From: Pholiota molesta
Taxonomy: Eukaryota; Basidiomycota; Agaricomycetes; Agaricales; Strophariaceae
DNA length: 64,000 nucleotides
NCBI GenBank assembly: GCA_014925825.1
Contig: JACGCK010000042.1
Coordinates: forward strand, 186,001-250,000
Direction of reading: 5' to 3'
A program made the translations under genes and the position numbers. Shown here in pieces: positions 1-11,589 of this stretch (positions are counted from its first letter, which is position 1; every line of letters starts with the position of its first letter). Under the pieces are notes generated by a model. It was not told the origin of the DNA, did no database searches, and saw only the letters and a list, made by a program, of their open reading frames with translations.

Positions 1-87
1 CATTCACAATCCGATAAAGCTCAAATCCGTATCCTGATCTTCGACGCAAAAAAGTTCACAAAACATTATCTACTGTACACTGTACCC

Positions 88-2247
88 TCAACCTGGTACC
101 TTTATTTTCTGTTCCAATGTCCTGCCATTTTTCATGTCCCAGCCTCCCCCGACCGGCTCTGGTGGTACCCGCAAATCCAATCCCTTGCCTTTTGCTGAAC
201 TTATTGCGGCTTCCCTCTGCTTGTAAGCCTTTGTCCATTTTTTCTCCGCCTTTTTGACCTTCTGCGGCCTATGGACGCTGGGGAATACCCTGACGAGCGT
301 GTCCCTGTTTTTTTTCTCGGGTAGCTCGTCTTCGCCCAGCCGCACACAACGAATTCCGAGCCATGAGTTGGAGTCGTCCTCCTGGTTGGGAAAACGGGCG
401 CTTTGGGATGGACCGTGAAGCTTCGGGGAGGTGGACGTCCCATTGGCGGGTGAGATGGTCGACGGGCCAGCGGAAGCGATGACGGGGGGCATTGACATAT
501 TGCCAATAGCGTTGGCTGTTTTCGGTGCTAAGCGCCTCAAATTCTGCGTCGGTGCCTGCTCTGGCGTGGTCGATTGACCTGAGGTGTTGCCAGTGGGCGG
601 AGGGTATGGGTTACCGACGCGTCTTTTGGGTGCTGAGCTTGTCGATGGCCATGACCCTTCTGAGTCGACGATGGCCGGAATGAGCGTACTGCCGATGGTG
701 TTGGTTGTTTTTGGCGGTGGGCGTTTCGATTTCTTCTTTGCTGCGTCGCGTCTTGCTTGGGTCGATGATTCCGTCTTCGCCTTCTTTCTCCTGTATTCAA
801 ACGGTCAGAATGACTTTACGGTTTACCGAGAGAGGTTGATCCCAAAATTTACCTTTGTTCCATTGTCGGTTGAGGATGGTTATTTTCAACGACGGTGTCA
901 TCGTTGTCGGAATTCTTGCGTTTTCCGGCCATGGTGGCTGGATAAAGTTCTACTTTTTGACGTGTCAACCCTCTCTCGTTCGAGTGAGTTGACCGTTCCG
1001 GTCCTGTAAAAGGCCGTTCTTCTGCGGTTTAATCAGTACTAATCAGCCTATAAATGCCATAAATTGACTTACCAGCGATATTTTGGGAGTAGGAGGGGGG
1101 TATGCTCCCAAAATTATATGGCTGTTGTGTATGTCCGCGGTACGTACTCGCCCCGTTGTTGTTGGGGTACGCGACCGCGGGAGGATTTGGCGCTATAGTA
1201 GATGTGAGTCCATACTCGACGAATGTCAATTTCAAATTCATAATAGACTTACAAATTGGCGGCGCGAATGCCATCGCCATTTGCCGCTCGTCTGGCGCGA
1301 AGTTCAAGGGCGGCGCGATGTCCTGGTAAGGGTAACATGGCTCGGCGTGAGGATATGCTATTATAGCGGAGGTGAGTCCACGTTTGAACGATCGCACTTA
1401 TCGAATGAACTCACCACCGGTTGGCGGGGCCAAGGTCGCCTGACGGGTGAATCCCCTCCGAGTCTCGCACGCTGGCCTTGTAAAGGGCTGGTCTTCTGTA
1501 GTTGTATTAGCACGCGGGGCGCAGGCCATCCCCATTTCCCGGGTATCTCGCGTGAAGCCGACGCTGTGCGGAGCCAAACCTATTCCATCACGGATGAAAA
1601 TCAGACAAGGCCTCTACCCATACGACGTTATCACATACCTGTCCTTGAAGAACTGATATCTTGAAGATCGGGCCTGTGCTCTGTCAAAGGGAATGATGAG
1701 CAATAGGTCTCGTTTTTTCACTCAATCACGTACCTGCTAATGCCTGTGAATCCTCGTAGAATATCGGCGTCGGTTCGATATGCATCGTCGGTCCACACCT
1801 CACAGGAAATGTCCCTTGCCTCACACATTGTTCGACGGCCTCGGGCAGCGGGGGATTTTCTATTCAGTGGTCAGTATCTGTGTGATCTGCCTCTACGAAA
1901 AGCACTTACGGTAAGGCGCTGGGTACACCTCCCTGAACCTCGCTTGCTGTTCTTCTGCTGAAAGCCAATTGCAATCAGTGGTACCGGAGGTGACTTCTGG
2001 TGTGATGTATGGTGGGAGAGCTGTACCAAATTGTTAAATCTTATCGAATCTTGTAATCTTGCTTTTCCAAAGAACTAACGCACCTTGCGGGGGTGTTAAC
2101 AAGCCTGAGCTTGAACTGCTGGATGGTGAGGAGCTTTCGCCATCCCAATTCGACAGCGAGGAGTAGCCTACATAAATATACTAGTAAATCTTGTCAAGCG
2201 AAGACAGACAAGATGTACTTACTGGTCATGCTTGGGGCGTACAACAT
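88..2247 (-). CDS. Pro/Tyr-rich modular protein, intact copy (unknown function)
   Basis: I do not recognise the family. A nine-exon model with agreeing phases can be built on the minus strand: 2247-2223, 2167-2084, 2020-1910, 1859-1734, 1579-1415, 1357-1253, 1192-1073, 1021-853 and 790-88, giving about 535 residues. The N-terminus (MLYAPSMTSYSSLSNWDGES) leads into a Ser run. The middle is made of short Pro/Tyr/Asn-rich exons with phrases such as LPPYITPEV, AYPHAEPCYPYQDIAPP and PPAVAYPNNNG. The last two exons are Lys/Arg-rich (MAGKRKNSD, RKKAKTESS, DELPEKK) and could be nuclear. Introns 2 to 7 are all phase 1, so the middle exons are symmetrical and can be duplicated or lost without frameshift. 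The intron at 1580-1733 is unusually long and is the least certain junction. Related copies lie at 6328-7431 and 12370-13138, both damaged, so this is probably the functional one. Confidence 0.6.
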
Positions 2248-3639
2248 TATGCGTATATGATGTATAGGTTGATTCACTGGGGAAAATTTGCGAAGCGAGA
2301 ATTAAGGGAGCGGAAAATAACGATTCCCCACATTGTTCCAGACTTTATATGCTACACGCCTCGTGGCCACCTGTCCTCAAAATGCTGTGCATGCGCACAC
2401 CCCACTGGGCCACTACTCCTGCTTCGCGGCGTTTATGACTCGCGATTGTGTGTCAAAAAAATTAATTGTCTCCTGTTGAGTCCCTTGCTTGGAACGCAAA
2501 TAGACACAGGATTAAGATCAATCAGAAATTTAGAAGTGGTTTGACAGGTCGCGCGGCGCCTCATCTAAATCGGAGCCGGCGGATTCCCGGATCGCACCCT
2601 TGATAGCGAAAATACAAGGATTCTTAGGCCTTTGTGGGTCAATTGGATACGAGAAACGAGGCCAGGCAATAGGCGAAGCTGCGTCCTTTTTCAACATGGA
2701 GATAAGTAAAGTCTCCCACACCCATTTCCGTGAATCCTTCTCCCGGGGAATGCGTTGGAACATGTCCAACGATTCAACACTGATCAAATCGTCTCTCGAA
2801 TATGTAGCATCACAAAAAAGTTGGCAAGATGAATGACATGTTCCAGCAGCGTACTAAAATGCCCATTCCGCGGTGCAGACATGGCTTCTCTCCATAGCAT
2901 AGATAAATTGGCCTTGGGCCCGGGGCCGTGCTGTGTGTATATGGGTATAATTCTGCAAGGATAGTGTACGAATTCAACGTTGCGGGCAGATCTTTGACCA
3001 CAAATAGACTTGCAATGCCGAAATATGTGTCGTACGTGTCGTAAGCTGTCAATTGAACACACAATACAATTTCCACAATTGGAGCGTTGTTCTCTTGCAC
3101 CCTGGTTGAAAAAGGTCATTGGGGACACTATGAGTGTTGTATTGAATTGGTAAATGAGGGCGCAAATGATATGACACTTGGTGACTAAAGTCTGCAGGGC
3201 CCCGTTTCCTGCTCACGAAAATCTTAGGAATTGCCACTATGCCCTTAAAAACATGTGTTGAGATTCCTGAATGAACAGGGGTGATCAAATGGGCAACAAT
3301 GGCGGGAGCCGAGTGCCACTAAAAGCAGCTAAAAGCCATCATCAAGATCTTTCGCCGACCCTGACTTTGAAGTCTATTTGATTCTACATACTGCTTCTTG
3401 AGCTTTCAGGTGACCGGTGAGCGCTTGAGCGCTTGTTCCCTGGACTCCTGGAGTTATTCGGCTGGTCCAAACTTTCAGCCACAGCCGCAGCGCACATTTC
3501 CGCCTCGCGAATTACCATCTGCCACCGACACCCGTGGGAGCGTTGGTCGGCAACAATCTCAATCTTCTCAATGATTAACGTTGTACAATATATGCGTGCT
3601 TAATGATAGAGGGGAGATGTCTGAACAACGAGCCGCAGT
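2248..3639. other. stretch with no supported gene
   Basis: This 1.4 kb separates the Pro/Tyr-rich gene from the TPR gene in the first block and has no counterpart in the second block, where the two are joined at about 7432. Only short open frames occur, without recognisable domains or convincing splice patterns. It may be an insertion in this copy or a deletion in the other. Confidence 0.4.
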
Positions 3640-3892
3640 AAAGAGAGCGAGCATGTTTTGATTTCGATCGCTTTTAGCGACGTCATCACCTCAAATCGTG
3701 TTGAAACAAGGTTGAGACCTTGCAAAGCTTTGTAAACTTCTGGGCACTTTACTATCTGCTTTACGGCTGCTCAGCGTCCTAAATTGCTAGTCGTTTCCAC
3801 AACTAGCACCAGTTCCCATAACCCTTCAAACACTCCGCAAACACTCAAACGCTTGAACATTCAAACGTTCAAACAATTGTCGGAATCGCGCC
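3640..3892 (+). promoter_or_regulatory. duplicated upstream region of the TPR gene
   Basis: The sequence around 3653-3730 (gagcatgtt, gatcgcttt, gacgtcatcacctcaaa, tgttgaaacaag) recurs at 7432-7515 in front of the second TPR copy, in the same order and orientation. It is therefore part of the duplicated block. It contains a CRE-like GACGTCATC in this copy (ACGTCATC in the other). A run of CTCAAAC-type repeats at 3835-3880 lies just before the start codon. A promoter role is inferred from position only. Confidence 0.4.
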
Positions 3893-4922
3893 ATGGATCA
3901 AGACATTCCAAATCAAGCCACTTTAAATGCTCGACGAGATGCTTTCGTGCGGTTCTTGAAGAACGAAATCGCCAACCCACCGAAAGTCGTGGAGTTGTTC
4001 AAGACCCCGGACGGCCTTTCGCCCGCCTGGCAGGTATTCTTTGATAAAGTCACAGCGTACCACGAGCGGCAATGCGCAGGCAAATACCACATACTCATGC
4101 AACTCGAGAAGAGGAGTTGGATCATGGAAAGTGAGACACTGTGCGAATTTGAGATGTTGGCGTCTGCACAGAATATGAAGAATAGGGCAAGTGAATTCGG
4201 TTGGACCTCCTGAGAACGTTCGGGCTGACACCCAATTGTGGGGTGGTTGTCCTTCTAAAGGGAAACTACGAATTCAAGAAGGGAGATATCGCCAAGGCGC
4301 AGCTATTGTACCATGCCTCCGTCTCTACGTTTCCGACACCCGATGCGATGAACAATGTGGCAGCTTGTGCATTGAAGCTCAATCGGCAAGTCTCGCAATG
4401 TCAAAAAAATTACGGACACTAGTAACTAACTGGAAGTGGCATAACTAGATTCGATATCGCCGAAAGCTTTACTACCAAAGCTCTTGATTTGGATGTATTT
4501 ACCACTCTTCTGAGCAGCGCCAAAGCGCATTACAGGCGCTCTGTGGCACGTATTCATTTGGCCAATTTTGACGGAGCGAAAGAAGGTCAGCCAGTGTCAA
4601 ATCCTTTACCTTCACTGCCCATTAAATGAACTTTGTAATAACTTACAATGATACCTGCAACAGATGCCATCGCCATGCAACATTTCAAGAACGATGATAC
4701 CGTTGAAGGATTACTGAGTCGTATTCAAACGTTAAGCGACACCGTCAAAATCCCCGAACAGGTTGAACAATATCTCAACGAACAGCCCCAGGCCCAGCGA
4801 AGGGCTCTTTCGACGAGACCTTCAACAAATTGCTAGATCTGCAAATGTTTTACGTACGGGTCCCTCCTTTTGTTTTGAAGGAGATGAAGAACGAGACCAA
4901 TATAGCATTGTATTATCTTTGA
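3893..4922 (+). pseudogene. TPR-domain protein, copy 1, with frameshift in last exon
   Basis: Four exons are supported: 3893-4186, 4261-4385, 4449-4585 and 4664 onward. Exons 2 and 3 join into tetratricopeptide-type helices: GNYEFKKGDIAKAQLLYHAS, then NNVAACALKLNR, then FDIAESFTTKALDLD and an AKAHYRRSVARIHLANFDGA helix pair, as in co-chaperone-type TPR proteins. Introns 1 and 2 start with GC (AGG|GCAAGT and ATCG|GCAAGT) rather than GT, and intron 3 is GT-AG. The last exon matches that of copy 2 until about 4797, where one base is missing. The frame then runs to a stop at 4834-4836, whereas the conserved tail (DLQMFYVRVPP region) continues in another frame to a stop at 4920-4922. The gene is therefore either recently broken or affected by a one-base sequence error. 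The ligand is unknown. Confidence 0.65.
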
Positions 4923-6110
4923 CGCAGTGAAATATCAGATAGCAATCCATCTGTAGTACTTACTAGTGTTAGTAATGTATCAAAGTTGTTATGCGCTAAG
5001 CCGTCATGGGCCGAATTGTTATGGCCAAGATGCGCGCGCGAAAGCAGGGGAATTGGGGGAACAATGGGCGATGGGACTACGAAGATGATAACATACAAGT
5101 AAGCATCGATTCGGTATAATGCAAGTAGAAGAAGAACTCACATTAGATCATCGTCAAATTCCTCCGCCAGCAGCCGACTAGACCTCCTGCGGCGCCCACG
5201 GTCCCCATCGAAAACACTCCCTCAGATGTGGCTGTCCGTGGTGCTTCTTTATCGATTGCTGGGCGGATAATGCCAATACGGCGCGACGATTGCGGTCAAA
5301 TGTAGGGCGGAGACTGAGTTCGGTGGTCCGTAGGCGAGTCGTGAGGCGATCGTCGTTGCGTAGAGGGTTCAACTGACGTCAGCTGCACGCAGAGACTCGG
5401 CGAGCACTATGACCTTGAAATGCTTGTCTGTGGGTAACTTTGTCGGCATATGTGTTGTATCTAGTGAGTACCGAGACGTTGTGTAAGAGGTGTCATCGAG
5501 TATGCACCCGAAAACGCGCCTCCGTGCTACAACATTTCCAATCAATAACAACTCCAATTAGCCCCTCTGTAAGGATTCCGACGAAAACCAGAACGCACCT
5601 TGAAGAGCCCGTACGCCTGCAGCCCGTACACGCCAATCCTCCCCTCTTCAAGAGGCCAAAAATGTAACTGGGTGAGCGTTGGTGTGCGAAGTCGGAAGCC
5701 GAAAGGTTCTATAGACGGAGGTCAATGGAGGGTCGACGTAGGGGGTGATATGACCCGCCTGTGTCCAGTGTCGATATGTTCCGTGTCTCCTCGCAAGTAC
5801 CGCGCGTCACGCGTCCTCCTCAGGGCATACGTTCTCCCATCCTTCAAGAGGCGGGGCCCCCGCAAGGCCTTCCGCGTTGTGCCCACAGCTCCGCCAGGTA
5901 TGTGGTCTCCTCGCCCTACGCATGCGATTCGCGAGACGCCATCCAGGTGACTACGAGCAGAACGGCGTGGAGAACGATTGGAGGTGGTTGAATGAAGACA
6001 ACAAGCTGATGTTCGCCGTTGCTGTTGCGGCTTCTCTGGTCCGAACATTCACGAGCGGCCCGACCGTCACATGCCCATTGATTTTCCCGCTCACTTTCAC
6101 GATGCTCGAT
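4923..6110. other. spacer between duplicated blocks, no firm gene
   Basis: There are splice-like signals on the minus strand: a GTGAGT donor near 5152, an acceptor near 5085 and a GTAAGTAC donor near 4965. They suggest pieces of a minus-strand gene, but I could not join them into a convincing protein. A phrase reading ACACTAGTAAGT on the minus strand near 4970 also occurs near 20632, in the G gene. Nothing else is supported. Confidence 0.3.
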
Positions 6111-6327
6111 ATCATTCACAATCCAATAAAGCTCATACCATAACCTGAACTTCGACGCAGAAAAGTTCACGAAACACCATCTACTCTACGCTACGCCCTC
6201 AATCTTTGGGGACTCTTATTTTCTGCTGAAACGTTCTGCCATTTCTCGGATCCCAGGCTACCCCGACTTGACCCCGACCCAACCCCGACCGACTCTATTG
6301 GTACCCGCAACTTTCCCTTGTCTTTTG

Positions 6328-7431
6328 CTAAATTTGCGGCTTCTTCTTTTTGTAAGTCACGGTCCATTCCTTCTGCGGCCTATGGGCGCTTGGGGGAACC
6401 ATGACGAGCTTGTGCTTTTTCTCGGGTAGCTCGTCTTCGCCCAGCGGCACATAACGAATTGCCGAAAATCCAGGGCTTTGGGACGGCCCGTGAAGCTTCG
6501 GGGGAGTGGACGTCCCATTGGCGGGCCAGATGGTCGATGGTCCTGCGGAGGCGACGACGGGCGGAATGGATGTGCTGCCGATGGCATTGGGTGTGTTCGG
6601 TGCTAAGCGTCTTTTAGTCCGAGTCTGTGCCCGCTCTGGCTTGGTCGACGGTCCTGCTGCGGGGTTGACAGTGGGCGAAATGGACGGTTTGTTGGCGCGT
6701 TTTTTTCGGTGGTGAGCGTTTCTTCTCTTGTCCCATCTCTGGCTAGGCTGCGTCGCGTCTTGCCTGTGGCGATGTTTCCTTCTTCGCCCTCTTCCTGCTA
6801 TATTCAAATGGTCAGAACGACTTTACCGAGAGAGGGTTGATCCCAAAATTTACCTTTGATCCAATGTCGATTGAGAATGTTTATTCTCAACGACGACTCC
6901 GTCGTTGTCAGCGCGATTCCGTTTTGCGGCTGTCGCGGCTGGATCAAATTTCATGTTTTGAAGCTCAACTCCCTCTCGTATGAGTGAGTTGACCGCTTTG
7001 GTCCTGTAACAGACTGTTCTTCTGCCGTGTAATCAGCGCCAATCTGTGTATCATTGCAATGATTGACTTACCAGCAATGTTTTGGGAGTAAAGGGGCTTA
7101 TACTCCCGAAACCATCTGCTTGCTGTGGGTCGCCATAGTCGTTGGCCATGGGGTATGGATAACGTGGGGCAGCCGGAGGATGTGCTACTATAGTGGAAGT
7201 TGAGTCCATACTCGAACGATCGCGCTTAACTGATAGACTAACCACCAGTTGTCGGGGCCAAGGTCGCCTGATGGGAGAACGCTGTCTCGTATGAGGGAAT
7301 TGGCGGGATCGGTCCTGTAAAGGACTGTTCTGCTGTGATTACTTGTATCAGTTCTACTCTTTTTATCGCTGCATCAATCGACTTACGAGCAAGGTTGGCG
7401 GAGTAACTGGGGCGTATGCCCGAGAAACATA
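6328..7431 (-). pseudogene. Pro/Tyr-rich modular protein, truncated and broken copy 2
   Basis: This region matches the 3' half of the gene at 88-2247. A module exon (AEQSFTGPIPPIPSYETAF) lies near 7340-7250. A Pro/Tyr exon (HPPAAPRYPYPMANDYGD) lies near 7190-7080. The basic C-terminal exon (KRRLAPNTPNAIGSTSIPP, DELPEKKHKL) ends at 6328. The homologous intron between the last two exons is present at 6798-6853. Damage is clear: a frameshift at the end of the Pro/Tyr module near 7085, another just upstream of the position equivalent to MAGKRK, an in-frame TAG soon after the last intron, and a frame change before the conserved tail. The 5' half is missing. The match stops at about 7432, where the TPR upstream region begins. 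Confidence 0.65.
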
Positions 7432-7646
7432 ACGAGCATGTTAGTTCGATCGCTTTCACACATTGTGTACGTCATCACTTCAAACCATGTTGAAACAAGA
7501 TCGAAACCTTGCAATTTAGCAAAGACTCTGAGCACCGTCTCCACCATCATACACTGCTACCTGCTATCAGCTGCTCACGGTCCCACATCGGTTTCCACAC
7601 ACTAGCATCAATTCAGCACCCGCTCAACCACTCAAACACTCTCGTC
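7432..7646 (+). promoter_or_regulatory. duplicated upstream region of TPR copy 2
   Basis: This is the counterpart of 3653-3892, with shared phrases gagcatgtt, gatcgcttt, acgtcatcac, tgttgaaacaaga and the CTCAAAC-rich stretch before the ATG. The join to the truncated Pro/Tyr-rich gene at about 7432 marks a deletion or rearrangement breakpoint relative to the first block. Confidence 0.4.
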
Positions 7647-8704
7647 ATGGACCAACACACAGCCCGATCAAGCCGCGCTAAGCGCCCAAGCCGCGTTCGT
7701 GCAGTCCTGGACGAACGCCATCCCACTGCAGGTCATGAAGCTGTTCAAGATCCCGGACGGCCTGTCGCCCGCGTGGCAGGCGTTCTTCGCCAAAGTCGCC
7801 GCATACCACAAGAGGCAGAGCGCGACCACGAAGCACGCCCTCATCGTGCTCGAGAACAGGAGGCGGGTTATGGAAGACGGGGGGCTGTGTGAATTCGAGA
7901 TGCTGACGTCTGCGCTGGACATGAAGGCTAAGGCGAGTGATGGTCGGTTGGGGTTTCTGGGCAGGACATCCGCTGATTGTGCGACGATCGTCTATCTATC
8001 TAAAGGGAAACGCAGAATGGAAGAAGGGCGACACCGCCCGCGCGGAGATGCTGTACTTCTCCTCCCTCTCCACGTTCCCGACGCCGGATGCGCTGAACAA
8101 CATCGCAGCGTGCGCTTTAAAGCTCCACCAGCAAGTTTCCATTTCACACTGTATAAAATGGTACGAACCCGCGTCACTGACGGGTCGGACGTCTGCACAC
8201 ACCTAGATTCGCCTTTGCGGAAAGCTTCGCCACCGACGCTCTCGATCTGGATCTGTTTAGAGATCCGCTGGGCAGCGCGAAAGCGCATTTCAGGCGTGCG
8301 GAGGCGCGTATCCATCTGGCCAAATTTGACGCGGCGAAAGAAGGTCAGCCACTGCCGCATCCTGCACCCTTACCTCCATTAAACAACGAACTCATAATAA
8401 TAACGATACACCGGCGATAGACGCCCTCGCCGCGCGCCAATCCAGTCTTCCTACCGAAACCGTCGAAGGATTACTGCGCCGCATTCACGCGTTGCGCGAT
8501 ACCGTCAAAACGAGCGCACAGATGGAACGGTATCCCAACGACCAGCCCCGGCCGCACGCGAAGCGCTATTTCGACGCGACGCTCGACAGCGTGCTCGGCC
8601 TGGATCTGCAGGTGTATTACATCCGGATCCCGCCTGCGCTTTTGGAGAGGGTGAAAACCGAGATCGACCCGGTGTCGTATTTGCGTCATATGGACGCAGT
8701 GTAA
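7647..8704 (+). CDS. TPR-domain protein, copy 2 (frame break just after the ATG)
   Basis: This is a paralogue of the gene at 3893 with the same exon sizes: exon 1 to 7932, exon 2 8006-8130 (125 nt), exon 3 8207-8343 (137 nt), exon 4 8421-8704. TPR helices read GNAEWKKGDTARAEMLYFSS, NNIAACALKLH, then FAFAESFATDALDLDLF and the AKAHFRRAEARIHLAKFDAA pair. Introns 1 and 2 again use GC donors (AAG|GCGAGT and CCA|GCAAGT); intron 3 is GT-AG. The tail (DLQVYYIRIPPALLERVK) is in frame here, unlike copy 1. However, the ATG at 7647 is out of frame by one base with the rest of exon 1 (TQPDQAALSAQAAF follows in another frame), and no other in-frame ATG lies upstream before a stop at 7603. It may be a pseudogene, may start elsewhere, or may carry a sequence error. 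Confidence 0.55.
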
Positions 8705-9640
8705 AGCCTTAGGTCATGGTATGCATTGTGAAAGATGGAGGCAAATTGAACAAGAAACAACGGTGCAGATGTCCAGATGTCCAGGTCCCAGCAGAAGTTT
8801 AAGGCGTCTAAGCTCTGAATCCACGCGTAGACGGTCGCCCGACCCCGCTAGAGGGATAGCAGTCTTGACAGGGAGGGGGATGCGGAGGAGGCGGGGACGC
8901 TGGGTGCTCGCAGTGCTAGTGTGGAGGAGTCGTGCCAGTTGAGAACAGCGATGCAGAACCTCGAGACAGGGCCTTCCATAGCAGGTCCATACAAGCAAGG
9001 TGTTGGATGTCGATGATCAACGAGGAGGACGAGCCTGGCTCAAGCTACGGCCCGAACTCTCACGCTGTAGTGCGCTCGGACCATCATCCGATGCTTGTTC
9101 GATTCCTGCTCGACCAGTACCACCCCAACATCGCCATCTCGCATCTGACTAGTTCCCTCCCGTGCGATGGCCATTGCCCGTCTCGCGCTTTCGGGCCAAG
9201 GAAGCGCTGTCCAAGTAAGTAACCCATCTCATCTTCCCGATAGTGACGCTCGATCTCACTTGTACTAGACTCATTGACGAGGGATCGCCATAGGACAAGG
9301 TACACACCGATTGGGTGTTCTATCGACATCTGAGAGAGATTAACCGGTTGCAGAGCAGCGAGGCTCGGTGCCAGCTGTGTCTAGCTTGGGTGCGTTTTGT
9401 GGTCGTCGTTCTTTCTTTTCCTTCTCGCTATGGATCGTCCTCTCTATGCCTTCTCTGAATCCCATGCAGACTCGCCTAGACCTACAAAGACAAGTTGTCC
9501 CCTTGATGTGTACACTTGGCATGGTGCTCAAGGAGTATCTTATTTCTCACCAGTGACGTCCGATAGAGCAGCAGCTTTGCTGTCTGATCTCCGTCGACCA
9601 TGTCAATCACTTGACCATATCAGGAGACAATTTCTCTATG
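8705..9640 (+). repeat. F unit 1 (decayed dispersed paralogue)
   Basis: This copy carries the shared start phrase gccttaggtcatgg at 8706, a gaatccacgcgtagacg phrase at 8817 that is also near 44855, the cggcccgaact...gctcggacc anchor at 9050, and the caccagtgacgtccg block at 9547. At the anchor the conserved ATG is ATC (9083). No continuous coding frame remains. See the array finding for the family. Confidence 0.45.
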
Positions 9641-10459
9641 CTTTTTTTGCTAGCTGCAGCTGCATCGGGCTTTCGCTGTCAAGGATCGAGTCCCTCCCAC
9701 TTGTTGCAGGAGTGTTGAACTTTTCCATTTTGTTGCTCGTGCGTGCTGGCGCTTAAGCGTGCACGCTTTATGTCCCCGAAGCTGGAGTGTTGCGTCCAAT
9801 CCACCAGAAGGAATCGGGCATACTACAAGCATGGCTCCGCGCGCCTGAAGGTAGAGCAGGCAAGTTGCACCGACCAATGCACATTGGCGGTTTTGCTGAC
9901 ATTTGGAGGCAATATCCGGGGCGACAAGCGAGGGCATGTTCGTACTTGAAGCTCCGGCGCCATTGTGCCATGCCTCCGCTGTTCAGATCAGGCTCTCTAT
10001 CTTCATTCTCATCTTCCAATTTTGCTGTAGCACACGCAGCCGCCCCAGGCCATGTGCACCATGCTGCCCTCGTGAAGTCGCGTATGTTCCCCACCGTTAC
10101 GTCCAACGTCCAGGTACCGATCGCAGGTGGTCGATACCTGCTTCGTTCTCGTATGTAGCGTGTCGGAAGTTAAGGTGCGTGCAACTCGAGGTCACTCGTG
10201 TCCCAGTGCTTGTGGTGTGCATGTTCTGCGCGCTTCGTCTTAGTTTTCGTTTCCGTTTTGTGTTGGGCGGTGCTACGTACATACACTAAGTGCGCGCAGC
10301 GCGCTTGCTGCGCCTTCCCCTGTTCATGGCTTTGAAAGGCTTTTATATGAGGTCAAATTGTTGTCGTTAATTTAATGTGGCGACTACTAGTGCAGAATAC
10401 AAAGACAACGATCGAGAAATAGCATTTTTTAAAGGAATCCGGGGTGTAGTTAAGAGGTA
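9641..10459. other. no supported gene
   Basis: Only short open frames are present and no known domain is seen. The stretch lies between two F units and may contain their more diverged parts, for example tail-like text near 9700-9760. Confidence 0.3.
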
Positions 10460-11030
10460 AGTAAGTAGGTCGACTTCCAGCAGTCGTCGGATGGCCGCGG
10501 CCCGAAGCTCGAAGCGTGTTCATACGTTCCCACAATGTGCGCGCCCGGACCATGCACACCAACCTCGTCCCTACCACATCCACGATTCTGCAGCACATAC
10601 TGGTTCGCTCAGAACTACACGGAAACCGGCTCATCTTTGAACAACATCGTCTGATCGATCTGATCATCGATAGGATCACCCAACATCATCGCAATCCGAC
10701 CAGCGAATACAATCTGGCAGTGCAATGTTGCGTACTCGTCGTACTCTATCATGACTAAGTAATCCTACCATCCTATGCTTCTCACTTGGAGAGCGTCTCC
10801 GTCTCCCCTGCTCCTCATCTGGGCTCTATCCATACCGTCCTTCCCTAGGCGGACCGAGGTTGCTCAACCGATGTTCGCATTTGACATCATACATGGCGGC
10901 CAAAGGAGGACCCCCATCCTCCGCAGCGGCGCCTCTCGGAGTGGCCGTCTCTGCTACCTCCAGAGACCATGTCCTTGATCGCAATTCGCAACTGGTCTGA
11001 GTAACTTCCTCTCTGTTATTGTGCGGCGGA
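10460..11030 (+). repeat. F unit 2 (decayed dispersed paralogue)
   Basis: The anchor block at 10497-10560 leads to an ATG at 10552 that opens MHTNLVPTTSTILQHI. Near-identical starts occur at 18484 (MHTNLDPTTTTILQHIP) and, more diverged, at 42018 (MHLNVDYATSTILPHI). The block gacat...gcggccaaaggagg with an (S)GV-type continuation lies at 10880-10960. The frame then decays. This copy has the longest open frame after the start (10552-10758), with a hydrophobic, His-rich continuation of no known family. Confidence 0.45.
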
Positions 11031-11589
11031 TTGGATTCTGGAAATCTGCTCGGGTGCAGAGGAGTAGCCGTGGGTGCGCGATGCTTCCGTCGTCGATGGG
11101 GAGTGCCGGCTCCGTTCCTCAGATTTGTTGCCTGGACGGATTATGCTCGGGGACAGCTACGCGTGGGGAGACGGATGTCGCTGATGGGCTGACACACCGG
11201 TGTACGGCGTTGGGGAGCCTCGTATCTTCTCTATTCTTTCCTTGTGGAGGGCACCATTGGGGTATAACGATGACATGGCGTTCCCATTCTTCCTTCCGCC
11301 CGAGATAGAAGTATCAGAGTGGCCCAGTAGAACGGCTGCTGTAGCGGATGAACACGTGTACCTTGAGCGCCTCGTTCACGCGAACGCGCTGATACCCGGT
11401 GCGGGGACGTGCGAGCGGGTGCTGAGAATATTGGTGGGTAGTGGGATGTGGCTGAGGGCGGGCGGGCGTTGCGGGAGGTGGAGGCAACAGAACTTGAAGG
11501 AAGGCTAGAGCAATGGGTGTCGGGCCTGCGCCAGCGCCGCTGCCGCTGCCGGTGCACATACACCGCCTGTTGCAGCAGCCCCTAAGCGC

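Noticed and set aside
584..1664. Plus-strand open frames of 141 and 193 codons
   Set aside because: They lie antisense to the well-supported minus-strand exons of the Pro/Tyr-rich gene and cross its introns.
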